A stretch of 64,000 nucleotides of DNA from Acidovorax defluvii (GTDB lineage: Bacteria; Pseudomonadota; Gammaproteobacteria; Burkholderiales; Burkholderiaceae_C): positions 62,001 to 126,000 of the forward strand of contig QLTU01000003.1 of NCBI GenBank assembly GCA_003268905.1, read 5' to 3'. Made by a program: the position numbers and the translations under genes. Below are positions 49,829 to 58,704 of the stretch, piece after piece (within the stretch, counting starts at the first letter, position 1; each line of letters begins with the position of its first letter). The notes beneath the pieces are model-generated. The model had not been told where the DNA came from and did not search any database. It saw only the letters and a program-made list of their open reading frames with translations.

Positions 49829-52321
49829 TCAAGGCGGAGTACCTTGCGATGGCGCGTACAGCTCGCGCTCCAGCGTTTGCAGCGCGTTCAGGTATTGCGG
49901 GCGGCCGCCAAAGCTGCGCACCAGCTCCACGGGGCTGCCCAGATCGGTGAAAGGCTGCAGCTTGAAGACCTCGTTGCTCTCGATGGTGGCAATGCCTTCG
50001 TCGGCGTATTTGTCGAGCAGGGCTTCGAGCACCTTGCGGGCTACGGGGCCGTAGTGGGTGAAGACGTTGCGCTTATGCACGCGGCGGGCGCGTTCGCGGC
50101 GGGTGAGCGGGGGCTGGTCGTAGGCCACATGCAGCAGCAGGTCGAACGGGTCGAGGTCCACCATGCCCATATGTGCGACTTCATCGGCCAGGGCTTCGAG
50201 CAGCACGCCCTGCCCTTCCAGCTCTTGCAGCAAGGCGGCCTTGCGGTCGGCCTGCTGCCATGCCTGCAAAAACTCGTCGAGCGAGTCGTATTTTTTCAGC
50301 AGGTTGATGCGGGTGTAGTCGCGCAGGCTTTCGGTGATGAGCTTGCCATCGGCGTTGAGATACTGCACGCGCTCGCGGGCCACGGACACGGTGACGTTGT
50401 TGCCGAGGATGTATTTTTTGGGGCCATCGGCGGCGCCACTGCCGCCCGCGAAGGGGCCGAGCGTGTTCAGGGGGTCCAGCGGGTCTGATGCACCGCCGGG
50501 CGGGCCTGCATCACCCGGCATGCCGCCGGGCACCGCTGGCTCAGGTGGCGCCACGGGCTCGCCAATACCGGGTTCGTAGATTTGCACGGGCTCGCCGTCA
50601 AAGTCTTTGTCGGCAAACAGTTCGGTGGCGCGCTTGAAATCGAGAATGGTGAACCAGGTTTTGCCCAGGTCTTCGCGCAGGCGGGTGCCCCGGCCAATGA
50701 TCTGCTTGAACAGGGTCATCGACTTGATGCCCTGGTCCAGCACGATGAGCTTGCAGGTTTGCGCATCGACTCCGGTGCTCATGAGCCGGGAGGTGGTGGC
50801 AATCACCGGGTAGGTTTTCTCGGGGTCGATGAAGTTGTCGAGCTCCAGCTTGCCCTCGGTGTTGTCGCCGGTGATCTGCACCACGTATTTGGGCTGGGTG
50901 GCGCACAGGTCGGCGTTGGCGTTGCTCAGGGCCTGGCGCATGCGCGCGGCGTGGTCGATGTCTTCGCAAAAGACGATGGTTTTGGCGTAACGGTCGGTGG
51001 CCTTGAGGTATTCGGTGATCTTGGCGGCCACGGCCACGTCGCGCTGCTCCAGCACGAGCTTGCGATTCATGTCGGCGCCGGTGTAGATGCGGTCTTCGAT
51101 GGCGTGGCCGTGTTTGTCGGTCATGCCCGCCGTAGGGCGCCAGCCGAAGGTGTCTTTGTCCAGATCAACACGGATCACCTTGTACGGAGCCAGGTAGCCG
51201 TCTTCGATGCCTTGTTTGAGGCTGTAGGTGTAGACGGGCTCGCCGAAGTAGTCGGTGTTGGAAACGTCTTTGGTCTCTTTGGGCGTGGCCGTGAGGCCGA
51301 TTTGCGTGGCGCTGCCGAAGTAGGTGAGGATGTCGCGCCAGGCGGAGTCTTCGGCCGCGCTGCCCCGGTGGCATTCGTCCACCACGATGAGGTCGAAAAA
51401 GTCGGGGCTGAACTGCTTGTAGATGTTGCGCTCTTCCTCGGTTCCGGTGACGGCCTGGTAGAGCGAGAGGTAAATCTCGAAGGCTGTATCCACCTTTTTG
51501 GTGGTTTTGTTCACCGCCAACGGAATTTGCTCTACCTCGGTCTGACCCTGTGCGTTGATGCGTTCCACGCCTTTGCCATTGGGGCTGAGCTTGGCCATGG
51601 CGCCCTTGAAGGGGCGAAAGTCGTTGACCATGGTCTGGTCGATGAGGATGTTGCGATCGGCCAGAAACAGGATGCGCTTTTTGGCGCCGCTCTTCCACAG
51701 GCGCCAGATGATCTGGAACGCGGTGTAGGTTTTTCCGGTGCCGGTGGCCATGACCAAGAGCACGCGGTTTTGGCCAGCGGCGATGGCCTCGACCGCGCGG
51801 TTCACGGCATTGAGCTGGTAGTAGCGCGGGGTTTTGTGGGGGGCGTAGTCAAACCCGGCGATGCGGCTTTCTTCGTCAGACCAGCCCTTCCAGGCGCAGT
51901 AGCGGCGCCACAACTCTTGGGGCGAGGGGAATTCTTCGAGCGTGAGGTTCTGCTCCAGCACGCCGGTGGCCAGGGTGGCGTCGCGGAACACTAAACCATC
52001 GCCGTTGCTGGAGAAGCTGAATGGCACATCGAGCAACTGGGCGTACGCGATGGCCTGCTGCATGCCAGCGCTCATGGAGAGTCGTGATTTCTTGGCCTCG
52101 ACAATCGCCAGTGGGATGTTGGGCTTGTAAAACAGCGCGTAGTCGGCGCGCAGCACCGTGCTCTCGTCGCGGTAGGCCTTGTTGCCGCGCACCACGACAC
52201 GGCCCGCGCGCAAGGGGTATTGGGCAAAAATCTGCTCCATGCTGTCCCACCCGACTTGCACCAGAGCAGGGCGGATGAACTTGTCGCCAATGTCGCTTTC
52301 GGAGAGTTTTGTTTTGTCCAT
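49829..52321 (-). CDS. hsdR: Type I restriction endonuclease subunit (HsdR)
   Basis: HsdR is the translocase and nuclease of the type I system. The protein has 830 residues from the ATG at 52321 (MDKTKLSESDIG). The nuclease domain has D60, E75 and K77 in the order ADYALF...IVEAKK (PD-(D/E)xK). The superfamily-2 helicase has Walker A ATGTGKT near 192-198, the DECH box at 315-318 and GLTATP soon after. A Pro/Gly-rich linker lies near 600-640 before the helical C-terminal domain of EcoEI-type HsdR. The gene is intact. It heads the island; no clear Shine-Dalgarno precedes it. Confidence 0.95.
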   Translation of the reverse strand: MDKTKLSESDIGDKFIRPALVQVGWDSMEQIFAQYPLRAGRVVVRGNKAYRDESTVLRADYALFYKPNIPLAIVEAKKSRLSMSAGMQQAIAYAQLLDVPFSFSSNGDGLVFRDATLATGVLEQNLTLEEFPSPQELWRRYCAWKGWSDEESRIAGFDYAPHKTPRYYQLNAVNRAVEAIAAGQNRVLLVMATGTGKTYTAFQIIWRLWKSGAKKRILFLADRNILIDQTMVNDFRPFKGAMAKLSPNGKGVERINAQGQTEVEQIPLAVNKTTKKVDTAFEIYLSLYQAVTGTEEERNIYKQFSPDFFDLIVVDECHRGSAAEDSAWRDILTYFGSATQIGLTATPKETKDVSNTDYFGEPVYTYSLKQGIEDGYLAPYKVIRVDLDKDTFGWRPTAGMTDKHGHAIEDRIYTGADMNRKLVLEQRDVAVAAKITEYLKATDRYAKTIVFCEDIDHAARMRQALSNANADLCATQPKYVVQITGDNTEGKLELDNFIDPEKTYPVIATTSRLMSTGVDAQTCKLIVLDQGIKSMTLFKQIIGRGTRLREDLGKTWFTILDFKRATELFADKDFDGEPVQIYEPGIGEPVAPPEPAVPGGMPGDAGPPGGASDPLDPLNTLGPFAGGSGAADGPKKYILGNNVTVSVARERVQYLNADGKLITESLRDYTRINLLKKYDSLDEFLQAWQQADRKAALLQELEGQGVLLEALADEVAHMGMVDLDPFDLLLHVAYDQPPLTRRERARRVHKRNVFTHYGPVARKVLEALLDKYADEGIATIESNEVFKLQPFTDLGSPVELVRSFGGRPQYLNALQTLERELYAPSQGTPP

Positions 52322-52476
52322 TCGGCAGTTCGCACCATCCCTGTGCATGCAAAGGCGGCGTGTAGTTGTTACCGGATACTACCGCCCCTGCCCGCGACCG
52401 CCGATTCAATCAACGCGGGTCAGGGCGTGCCATATGTTGTTGCGGTGGTGGTGGCAGCTGTTACCCCAAGCCCCGC

Positions 52477-52725
52477 TCAATCCGGGAGAGCCACCCCCAG
52501 CTCGGCGAGCTTTTGCGCATATCCATCCCTGCGTTTGGCTGCTTTGGCGGCCGTATCCACAGCCGCCTGGATGGCCTTGGGGCCCTTGGCTGCTACAGCC
52601 TTGATAAGCCCTTGCTTGTGGGCGGCGTCTGCCTGCGCCCTTTTGTAAGTGGCGATCAGCTGGGCATGGGCAACGTGTTGATTCACAGGGGCTTTCCATT
52701 GGCTAAAGTGCCATTTTCGGCGCAT
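52477..52725 (-). CDS. Hypothetical small basic protein
   Basis: This is an 82-residue frame starting MRRKWHFSQWKAPVNQHV, Ala/Lys-rich and helical after that (AAHKQGLIKAVAAKGPKAIQ). I do not recognise it. Low-complexity composition and weak start signals make this a possible gene only. It lies outside the restriction island, with nothing recognised in the 128 bp between it and the hsdR stop. Confidence 0.4.
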   Translation of the reverse strand: MRRKWHFSQWKAPVNQHVAHAQLIATYKRAQADAAHKQGLIKAVAAKGPKAIQAAVDTAAKAAKRRDGYAQKLAELGVALPD

Positions 52726-52819
52726 TTTCCAGGCCCGCCTCGCACCGGCAAAGCCACGCGGTGAGGCGAATGCGACGACACGGACCCCAAGGGGGCATGG
52801 ACGACAGCCCAGGGGCCGT

Positions 52820-53161
52820 TCAGCGGCTGGCGTCACCTTTCAACTTGCGCAGTTGTTCCTCGGCCGCTTCCAGCTCGGCCCTCAGTGCCCGTATTTCCCT
52901 CTCCAGCATTTGAATGTTGGCGGCACTGCCCTGATCGGCAGAAAGCAGCTTGCAATCGTGTTGCAGCGTGGCGAGTTGGTCAGCGAGTTGCTGGCGAAGC
53001 AGCATTCGCCCCTTGGCACGGGCGAGGTCGATGCGCTTTTCGAGTTCGGCCTGCTCTGCAGCGCATGAGGTGCTGTCGTGCACCGCAACCGCGGGCTGCG
53101 CCATGGCGGAGCCCGCCAGGGTCATGGCGATGACCAAAGTGCAACAAGAGCGGACGTGCAT
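52820..53161 (-). CDS. DUF1090-family periplasmic protein
   Basis: This 113-residue protein has a Sec signal (MHVRSCCTLVIAMTLAGSAMA). A DUF1090-like helical hairpin follows: CAAEQAELEKRIDLARAKGR, then LQHDCKLLSADQ and a coiled coil EIRALRAELEAAEEQLRKLKG. It resembles the E. coli YqjC protein, whose function is unclear. The frame runs upstream to 53371, but the ATG at 53161 gives a proper signal peptide. Confidence 0.8.
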   Translation of the reverse strand: MHVRSCCTLVIAMTLAGSAMAQPAVAVHDSTSCAAEQAELEKRIDLARAKGRMLLRQQLADQLATLQHDCKLLSADQGSAANIQMLEREIRALRAELEAAEEQLRKLKGDASR

Positions 53162-53336
53162 ACAGGTACCAGAGGGATAGAGGGTTGAGCATGACAGCAT
53201 TTGCGCATGCGCTTGCGCTTGCGGCCGGGATTTGGCGCGCGCAACGGGCGCACACCGCAGCTGGGGCCAGAACCGAGGCCACGCAGTTGCAGCAGCGTGC
53301 GGTCTTGTCATGGCTTGTTGTGCTTTGAACAGACTC

Positions 53337-54215
53337 TTACTGTGCCGCCAGCACCAGGAAGTCCTGTTCATACCCTTTCACCGACTGCACCGCCTTGAAC
53401 CGCTGCGCCGCCGTCATGGCGTTGTGCACGCGCGAGAAGCCTTCGCAGCCTTCTTCCACCAGCGTCTGCGCATAGCGCTGATAGGCCGCGTCGGGCGAGG
53501 TGTTGAAGCGGGCGATGTAGCCGCGCAGCAGGGTGCGGGCCTGCTCGGTGTTGGCGCGGTCTTGGGCAATTTTTTGCAGCATTTGCACCAGGTCTTTCTG
53601 ACGGCGCAGGCGTTCGGCGTAGGTGCGCTGGGGGTCAAACGATGACTGGGCGATATACGCGCGCAGTGCGGCTTTTTGCGGTTCGTCCAGGGTTCCGTAA
53701 AAGGTTTCTGCGCGTGACGAGAGTTGTTTGAAACGCTGCTCGCGCAGTTTGTCGGGCGCGAGGTCGACCCATTCCTTTTTCCAGTCGGCGTTGCTGCTGG
53801 CCTGTTTCTTTTGCAGGTTGCGGATCTGGGCGTCGGTGAGCTGGGTTGCCAGCCACACCAACTTGGGCTCGGCCTGGGTTACCACCTTGTCGAGCTGGGT
53901 GCGCACCGCGTCGTAGGTGCGGCAGGCCTGGTCGGGCGACATGGCAGACGGCAGCTGCTGCTGCACCTTTTGCAGCAGCTCGGCATGCCGGGGCAGCATG
54001 ATGCCGCGGTGCCATTGGTGCAGGTCACCCAGTTCGTCACGCACGCGCTCGGTCTGGGTTTCTGACAGGTCGAGGTAGCTGTTGAGCTGCCAGTAGGCCA
54101 GGTGCGGCACCTGGTTGTAGGCCAGTTTGATGGTGCTGCAGCCTTGCAACAGCAGACCGCAGGCTGCCAGGGTGGCAGCACACAATGCTGTGCGAACGGG
54201 TGACGATGCGCGCAC
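53337..54215 (-). CDS. DUF6279-like lipoprotein
   Basis: This 292-residue protein starts from a GTG at 54215 with AGGAG in front of it. The leader ends in the lipobox LLLQGC, followed by STIKLAYNQVPHLAYWQLNSYLDL and a long helical domain. The family occurs widely in betaproteobacteria and pseudomonads, and its role is unknown. The open frame upstream of the GTG (to 54404) is not supported by any signal. Confidence 0.82.
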   Translation of the reverse strand: MRASSPVRTALCAATLAACGLLLQGCSTIKLAYNQVPHLAYWQLNSYLDLSETQTERVRDELGDLHQWHRGIMLPRHAELLQKVQQQLPSAMSPDQACRTYDAVRTQLDKVVTQAEPKLVWLATQLTDAQIRNLQKKQASSNADWKKEWVDLAPDKLREQRFKQLSSRAETFYGTLDEPQKAALRAYIAQSSFDPQRTYAERLRRQKDLVQMLQKIAQDRANTEQARTLLRGYIARFNTSPDAAYQRYAQTLVEEGCEGFSRVHNAMTAAQRFKAVQSVKGYEQDFLVLAAQ

Positions 54216-54411
54216 GCAGGCTCCTGGTAAATGAAGAATGACCGAACACCCAGCATAGGGCGATCGCGGTGCGGGGAAATTTGCGGGGTGCAATACCCCG
54301 GTCAGTGTGCAAGGATTGACGGTGACAAGGCGCCGTGGGGCGTTGCCGCACCGGCCTTGGCGCTGTGTGCCGGGGGCTGGTACCGAGTGGCGCTGGTGCG
54401 CCACAGGGAGC

Positions 54412-54630
54412 TCAGTTGTCCTGCCGGCGAATCAGTTGCCGCCCCTGGGGGGTGATGGCCATTTCACCGTCCGCCTTTTTGCTGATGAGCCCCCACTCCA
54501 GCAGCCGCCCCGACAGGTGCTCTTTGAGTGCGCCGTCCTGGGTGATGAGCTCGCCCATCTCCAGCCGTTTGAGAACATCGATTTCGTCCACGGTGGGGTC
54601 GAAATGGGCTGCGTGGTAAGTGTTCGTCAT
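54412..54630 (-). CDS. Small winged-helix-like hypothetical protein
   Basis: This 72-residue protein, MTNTYHAAHFDPTVDEIDVL, contains a KRLEMGELITQDG and HLSGRLLEWGLISKK pattern. It reads like a small winged helix (a helix, a turn and a GLI-type strand), ending QGRQLIRRQDN. It could be a DNA-binding or phage-type protein, but I cannot name it. GGAG precedes the ATG at 54630. The gap on its 5' side (54631-54796) shows nothing further. Confidence 0.65.
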   Translation of the reverse strand: MTNTYHAAHFDPTVDEIDVLKRLEMGELITQDGALKEHLSGRLLEWGLISKKADGEMAITPQGRQLIRRQDN

Positions 54631-54796
54631 GGTGGGTCTCCGGGTAGCAGTTGTGCATGCCACTGGCAGCATCAGGGTAGACCGATGGCCTGCGCAGCGC
54701 AAGCGCCGCCCCAAAGAACCCGCTGGCCGTGTCGGCGATGATGGGCAGGTGCGGGTGGCTGGCGCCCTTATCACAATGCTGCTGTTGCTGGGCGCT

Positions 54797-55771
54797 TCAT
54801 GACGCGGCTGCGTCACCCTGCACCATGCCCTGTGCCACGCCCTGTGCCACGCCCTGTGCCGCGCCCTGCAGCCACCGCGCAAACGCGGCCAGCACCGGGG
54901 GCTGGGCCTGCGCGGGGCTGATGAGGTAGTAGGCACGTTCGCCGCGCAACGGCCGGGCGCAGGCCACCACCAGCTCGCCACTGGCCAGCTCGGCCTCGAT
55001 GAGCAGCGGCGGAATCAGCGCCACCCCCATGCCGTGCGTGGCCGCCACGGCCAGCATGGAGAACAGCTCGTAACGCGGGCCGTCGAGCGCGTGCGGGGCG
55101 TCCACCCCCATCGCATCAAACCACTGGCGCCAGCCATAGGGGCGCGTGCTTTGCTGCAGCAGGCGCAAGTCGGCCAGCGCCTCGGCGGCGATAGGCTGGT
55201 GCGCGCGACCCCGGCCACGGGGAGCAGCGGATTCGAGCAGGCGCGGGCTGCACACGGGCAGCACGTCTTCGTGCATGAGCAGCAGCGCCTGCACGCCGGG
55301 CCAGTTGGCCACCTGCTCGGGCGTGCCGGCATACAGCGCGGCATCAAACGTGGTGTCGGCAAACAAAAAGGGGCGCGTCTGGGTTTCGATGTGCACCACG
55401 ATGTCGGGGTGCTGCTGCGCCAGCTGGGGCAGGCGCGGAATGAGCCAGCGTGTGGCAAACGTGGGCACCGCCGCCAGCGTGAGCGTGCCGCCCTCGCCCT
55501 GGTGGGCCATCACGTCGAGGGTGTCGCGCTCCAGGCCCTGCAGCCAGCGCGCCACCTGGCGGCCATAGTGCGCACCGGCGGGCGTCAGCACCACGCCGTG
55601 GCGCGTGCGGCGAAACAGCTGCACGCCCAAAAACTCTTCCAGCGCCTGGATCTGGCGCGACACGGCGCTTTGCGTAAGCGAAAGCTCTTGCGCGGCGCGG
55701 GTGTAGCTCTCGTGGCGGGCGGCGACTTCAAAACAGGCCAGGGCCTGGGTCGATGGAATGTTGCGGCGCAT
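54797..55771 (-). CDS. gcdR: LysR-family regulator (GcdR-like)
   Basis: This 324-residue regulator has an N-terminal helix-turn-helix (about 10-60: FEVAARHESYTRAAQELSLTQSAVSRQIQALEEFLG in overlapping pieces) and a LysR ligand domain. It is divergent from glutaryl-CoA dehydrogenase. The same arrangement in pseudomonads (gcdR-gcdH-gcdG) makes glutarate control likely; this is by analogy. The intergenic 211 bp should hold the binding sites. The C-terminus is extended by GVAQGVAQGMVQG repeats, encoded by a 12-bp tandem repeat (54823-54867), which looks recent and non-essential. Confidence 0.85.
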   Translation of the reverse strand: MRRNIPSTQALACFEVAARHESYTRAAQELSLTQSAVSRQIQALEEFLGVQLFRRTRHGVVLTPAGAHYGRQVARWLQGLERDTLDVMAHQGEGGTLTLAAVPTFATRWLIPRLPQLAQQHPDIVVHIETQTRPFLFADTTFDAALYAGTPEQVANWPGVQALLLMHEDVLPVCSPRLLESAAPRGRGRAHQPIAAEALADLRLLQQSTRPYGWRQWFDAMGVDAPHALDGPRYELFSMLAVAATHGMGVALIPPLLIEAELASGELVVACARPLRGERAYYLISPAQAQPPVLAAFARWLQGAAQGVAQGVAQGMVQGDAAAS

Positions 55772-55982
55772 GATGAACAGGAACTTGAAACCGGCCCAGC
55801 ACCCTGCATGAGCCCCTTGCGCCAGTATTCCATAAATTCATAAAGCGCATATCTGGATGAAAAGAACTCGCTTGCAGAGGCTCTGGCATCGGCCTACGAT
55901 CCCGTTCAAGTCATCGCCCAATGCGCATTCTGCAGGGCCTGGCCCCGCCCTTTTCTTGTTCTTGTTTGATCTGGAGACACGC

Positions 55983-57179
55983 ATGGCCCACGCCGCATTT
56001 CAATGGGATGACCCCTTTCTTCTCGACCAGCAACTGACCGATGACGAGCGCGCCATCCGCGACGCCGCCAACGCCTATTGCCAGGACAAGCTGGCCCCCC
56101 GCGTGCTGGAAGCATTCCGCCACGAGAAGATGGACACCACCATCTTCCGCGAGATGGGCGAGCTGGGCCTGCTGGGCCCCACCATCCCCACGCAGTACGG
56201 CGGCGCAGGCCTGAACTACGTCAGCTACGGCCTGGTGGCGCGCGAGATCGAGCGCGTGGACTCGGGCTACCGCTCCATGGCCAGCGTGCAAAGCTCGCTG
56301 GTGATGGTGCCCATCAACGATTTCGGCACCGAGGCGCAAAAGCAGAAATACCTGCCCAAGCTGGCCAGTGGTGAATTCATCGGCTGCTTCGGCCTGACCG
56401 AGCCCGACCACGGCTCTGACCCCGGCAGCATGGCTACGCGCGCCCACAAGGTCGATGGCGGTTACAAGCTCAAGGGCAGCAAGATGTGGATCACCAACAG
56501 CCCGGTGGCCGACGTATTCGTGGTCTGGGCCAAAGAGGTGAGTGAAGGCGGCACCGTCGGCCCCATCCGCGGCTTCATTCTGGACAAGGGCATGAAGGGC
56601 CTCACCGCCCCCGCCATCCACGGCAAGGTGGGCCTGCGCGCCTCGGTCACCGGCGAAATCGTGATGGACGATGTGTTCGTGCCCGAAGAAAACGCCTTCC
56701 CTGAAGTGCAGGGCCTGAAGGGCCCCTTCACCTGCCTGAACAGCGCGCGATTCGGCATCGCCTGGGGCGCGCTGGGCGCGGCCGAGTACTGCTGGCACAC
56801 CGCGCGCCAGTACACGCTGGACCGCAAGCAGTTTGGCCGCCCCCTGGCCGCCAACCAGCTCATCCAGAAAAAGCTGGCCGACATGCAGACCGAAATCACG
56901 CTGGGCCTGCAAGCCTGCCTGCGCGTGGGCCGCATGAAGGACGAGCACCAAAACGTGGTGGAAATCACCTCGCTGATCAAGCGCAACAGCTGCGGCAAGG
57001 CACTCGACATCGCCCGCCTGGCGCGCGACATGATGGGCGGCAACGGCATCAGCGACGAGTTTGGCGTGGCACGCCACCTGGTGAACCTGGAAGTGGTGAA
57101 CACCTACGAAGGCACGCACGATGTGCACGCGCTGATTCTGGGCCGTGCGCAGACGGGCATTGCAGCGTTTGCCAACTAA
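55983..57179 (+). CDS. gcdH: Glutaryl-CoA dehydrogenase
   Basis: GcdH oxidises and decarboxylates glutaryl-CoA to crotonyl-CoA in lysine, tryptophan and glutarate catabolism. The protein has 398 residues from the ATG at 55983. The FAD-binding signature is [14 protein letters not shown] near 140. The catalytic glutamate lies in [15 protein letters not shown] near the C-terminus. The [22 protein letters not shown] block is standard for the family. The frame runs upstream to 55857 but without a good start. The neighbouring LysR and CoA-transferase complete the glutarate module. Confidence 0.94.
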   Translation: MAHAAFQWDDPFLLDQQLTDDERAIRDAANAYCQDKLAPRVLEAFRHEKMDTTIFREMGELGLLGPTIPTQYGGAGLNYVSYGLVAREIERVDSGYRSMASVQSSLVMVPINDFGTEAQKQKYLPKLASGEFIGCFGLTEPDHGSDPGSMATRAHKVDGGYKLKGSKMWITNSPVADVFVVWAKEVSEGGTVGPIRGFILDKGMKGLTAPAIHGKVGLRASVTGEIVMDDVFVPEENAFPEVQGLKGPFTCLNSARFGIAWGALGAAEYCWHTARQYTLDRKQFGRPLAANQLIQKKLADMQTEITLGLQACLRVGRMKDEHQNVVEITSLIKRNSCGKALDIARLARDMMGGNGISDEFGVARHLVNLEVVNTYEGTHDVHALILGRAQTGIAAFAN

Positions 57180-57207
57180 GGCACGCTGAAACGGCCCAAG
57201 CCGCTGC

Positions 57208-57233
57208 AAAAACACCGCATTTGCGGTGTTTTT
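57208..57233 (+). terminator. Terminator after gcdH
   Basis: AAAAACACCGC and GCGGTGTTTTT pair across a 4-base loop. It ends gcdH, so the CoA-transferase gene may need its own promoter or read-through. Confidence 0.85.
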
Positions 57234-57235
57234 GC

Positions 57236-57280
57236 CTTCTAGCGCTTATGCAGCAAGCGCTAATAGCTATCAATTAAATA
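57236..57280 (+). repeat. Dispersed palindromic repeat, copy J (leader of the CoA-transferase gene)
   Basis: CCTTCTAGCGCTTATGCAGC then AAGCGCTAATAGCTATCAAT, with an AT-rich tail towards the ATG at 57294. The orientation is as in copies A and G relative to the gene. Confidence 0.85.
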
Positions 57281-57293
57281 GCAACCGATATCC

Positions 57294-58568
57294 ATGACCA
57301 ATCGCTCCTCCTCCGCCGGCGCCCTGGCGGGCATCAAGGTGCTCGACCTCTCGCGCGTGCTCGCTGGCCCCTGGTGCACCCAGGTGCTGGCCGACCTGGG
57401 GGCCGATGTGGTGAAGGTGGAGCGCCCCGGCCTGGGTGACGACACGCGCCAGTGGGGCCCGCCCTTTCTGAAAGACGCCGAGGGCAACGACACCACGCAG
57501 GCCAGCTATTTCACGGCCTGCAACCGCAACAAGCGCTCGGTCACCATCGACATGGCCACGCCCGAGGGCCAGGCGCTCATCAAGCAGATGGCACTGCAGG
57601 CCGACATCGTGGTGGAGAACTTCAAGGTCGGGGGCCTGAAGCAATACGGGCTGGACCACGAGAGCCTGCGCGCCCTCAACCCGCGCCTCATTTACTGCTC
57701 GGTCACCGGCTTCGGGCAAGACGGCCCCTATGCCGAGCGCGCCGGCTACGACCTCATGGTGCAGGCCATGACCGGCATGATGAGCATCACCGGCCGCGCC
57801 GACACCGAGCCCGGCGGCGGCCCGCTGCGCGTGGGCGTGGCGGTGATCGACCTCTTTACCGGCATGTACGCCAGCAACGCCATTCTGGCGGCGCTGCATG
57901 TGCGCGACAACGCCGCCACCGGCACGGGCCAAGGCCAGCACATCGACATGGCGCTGCTCGACGTGGGCATGGCCGTGCTGGCCAACCAGGCCTCGGGCTT
58001 TCTGGCCACGGGCAAGGCGCCCGGCCGCATGGGCAACAGCCACCCGAGCCTGGCGCCCTACCAGGACTTCCCCACGCAGGACGGCAACATGCTCCTGGCG
58101 ATTGGCAACGACGGGCAGTTTCAGCGCTTTTGCGCTGCCGCCAACCAGCCCCAGTGGGCCAGCGACCCGCGTTATGCCACCAACACCCTGCGCGTACAAA
58201 ACCGCACCGCACTGATCCCCGCCATGGAGGCCGTGACCCGCACGCGCACCACGGCCGACTGGATCGCGCTGCTGGAAGACAAGGCCGTGCCCTGCGGCCC
58301 CATCAACACCATTGCCCAGGCGTTTGACGACGCGCAGGTGCAGGCCCGTGGCCTGGCCGTGACGCTGCCGCGCTGGAAGGACGGCGAGGCCGCCACCGAC
58401 AAGGTGCAGCAGATCACCGGCGTGGCCAGCCCGCTGCGCCTGTCGGCCACGCCGCCGGTGCTGCGCAATGCGCCGCCGGCGCTGGGGCAGCACACAGATG
58501 AAGTGCTGCGCGAGATGGGGCTGGATGCGGCGCGCATTGCGGCGCTGCGGGCCCAGGGCGTGGTGTAG
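57294..58568 (+). CDS. gcdG: Family III CoA-transferase (CaiB/BaiF; glutarate CoA-transferase candidate)
   Basis: This 424-residue family III CoA-transferase probably activates glutarate with succinyl-CoA for GcdH. It has IKVLDLSRVLAGPWCTQVLADLGADVVKVERP at the start in pieces. The catalytic aspartate is expected near residue 195 in ASNAILAALHVRDNA or in the GQGQHIDMALLD segment, which are family motifs. The context (gcdH and a LysR gene) gives the substrate; the sequence alone does not. No Shine-Dalgarno lies before the ATG, where the dispersed repeat forms the leader. Confidence 0.88.
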   Translation: MTNRSSSAGALAGIKVLDLSRVLAGPWCTQVLADLGADVVKVERPGLGDDTRQWGPPFLKDAEGNDTTQASYFTACNRNKRSVTIDMATPEGQALIKQMALQADIVVENFKVGGLKQYGLDHESLRALNPRLIYCSVTGFGQDGPYAERAGYDLMVQAMTGMMSITGRADTEPGGGPLRVGVAVIDLFTGMYASNAILAALHVRDNAATGTGQGQHIDMALLDVGMAVLANQASGFLATGKAPGRMGNSHPSLAPYQDFPTQDGNMLLAIGNDGQFQRFCAAANQPQWASDPRYATNTLRVQNRTALIPAMEAVTRTRTTADWIALLEDKAVPCGPINTIAQAFDDAQVQARGLAVTLPRWKDGEAATDKVQQITGVASPLRLSATPPVLRNAPPALGQHTDEVLREMGLDAARIAALRAQGVV

Positions 58569-58624
58569 CCGCTGGCCGGCCGATGGGTGATGTTGCTGGA
58601 CACCAGATCGCCTCAACTTTCCAC

Positions 58625-58688
58625 ATCCGTTCGGGCTGAGCCTGTCGAAGCCTTGCGCGGCGCTTCGACAAGCTCAGCGTGAACGGAT
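58625..58688. repeat. Long inverted repeat between convergent genes
   Basis: ATCCGTTC-GGGCTGAGCCTGTCGAAGC pairs with GCTTCGACAAGCTCAGC-GTGAACGGAT around a 10-base loop, with two or three mismatches. The GAGCTTGTCGAAGC-type core is a common intergenic hairpin in proteobacteria (from memory). It lies between the CoA-transferase and ankyrin genes and may terminate both. Confidence 0.8.
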
Positions 58689-58704
58689 GGGGATGTGCAT
58701 CGCC

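Noticed and set aside
52349-54410. A second attachment site marking the far end of the restriction island
   Set aside because: I looked for another copy of the tRNA-Leu tail (GGCACCACAGA) past hsdR and found none, so the island's right boundary is not defined.
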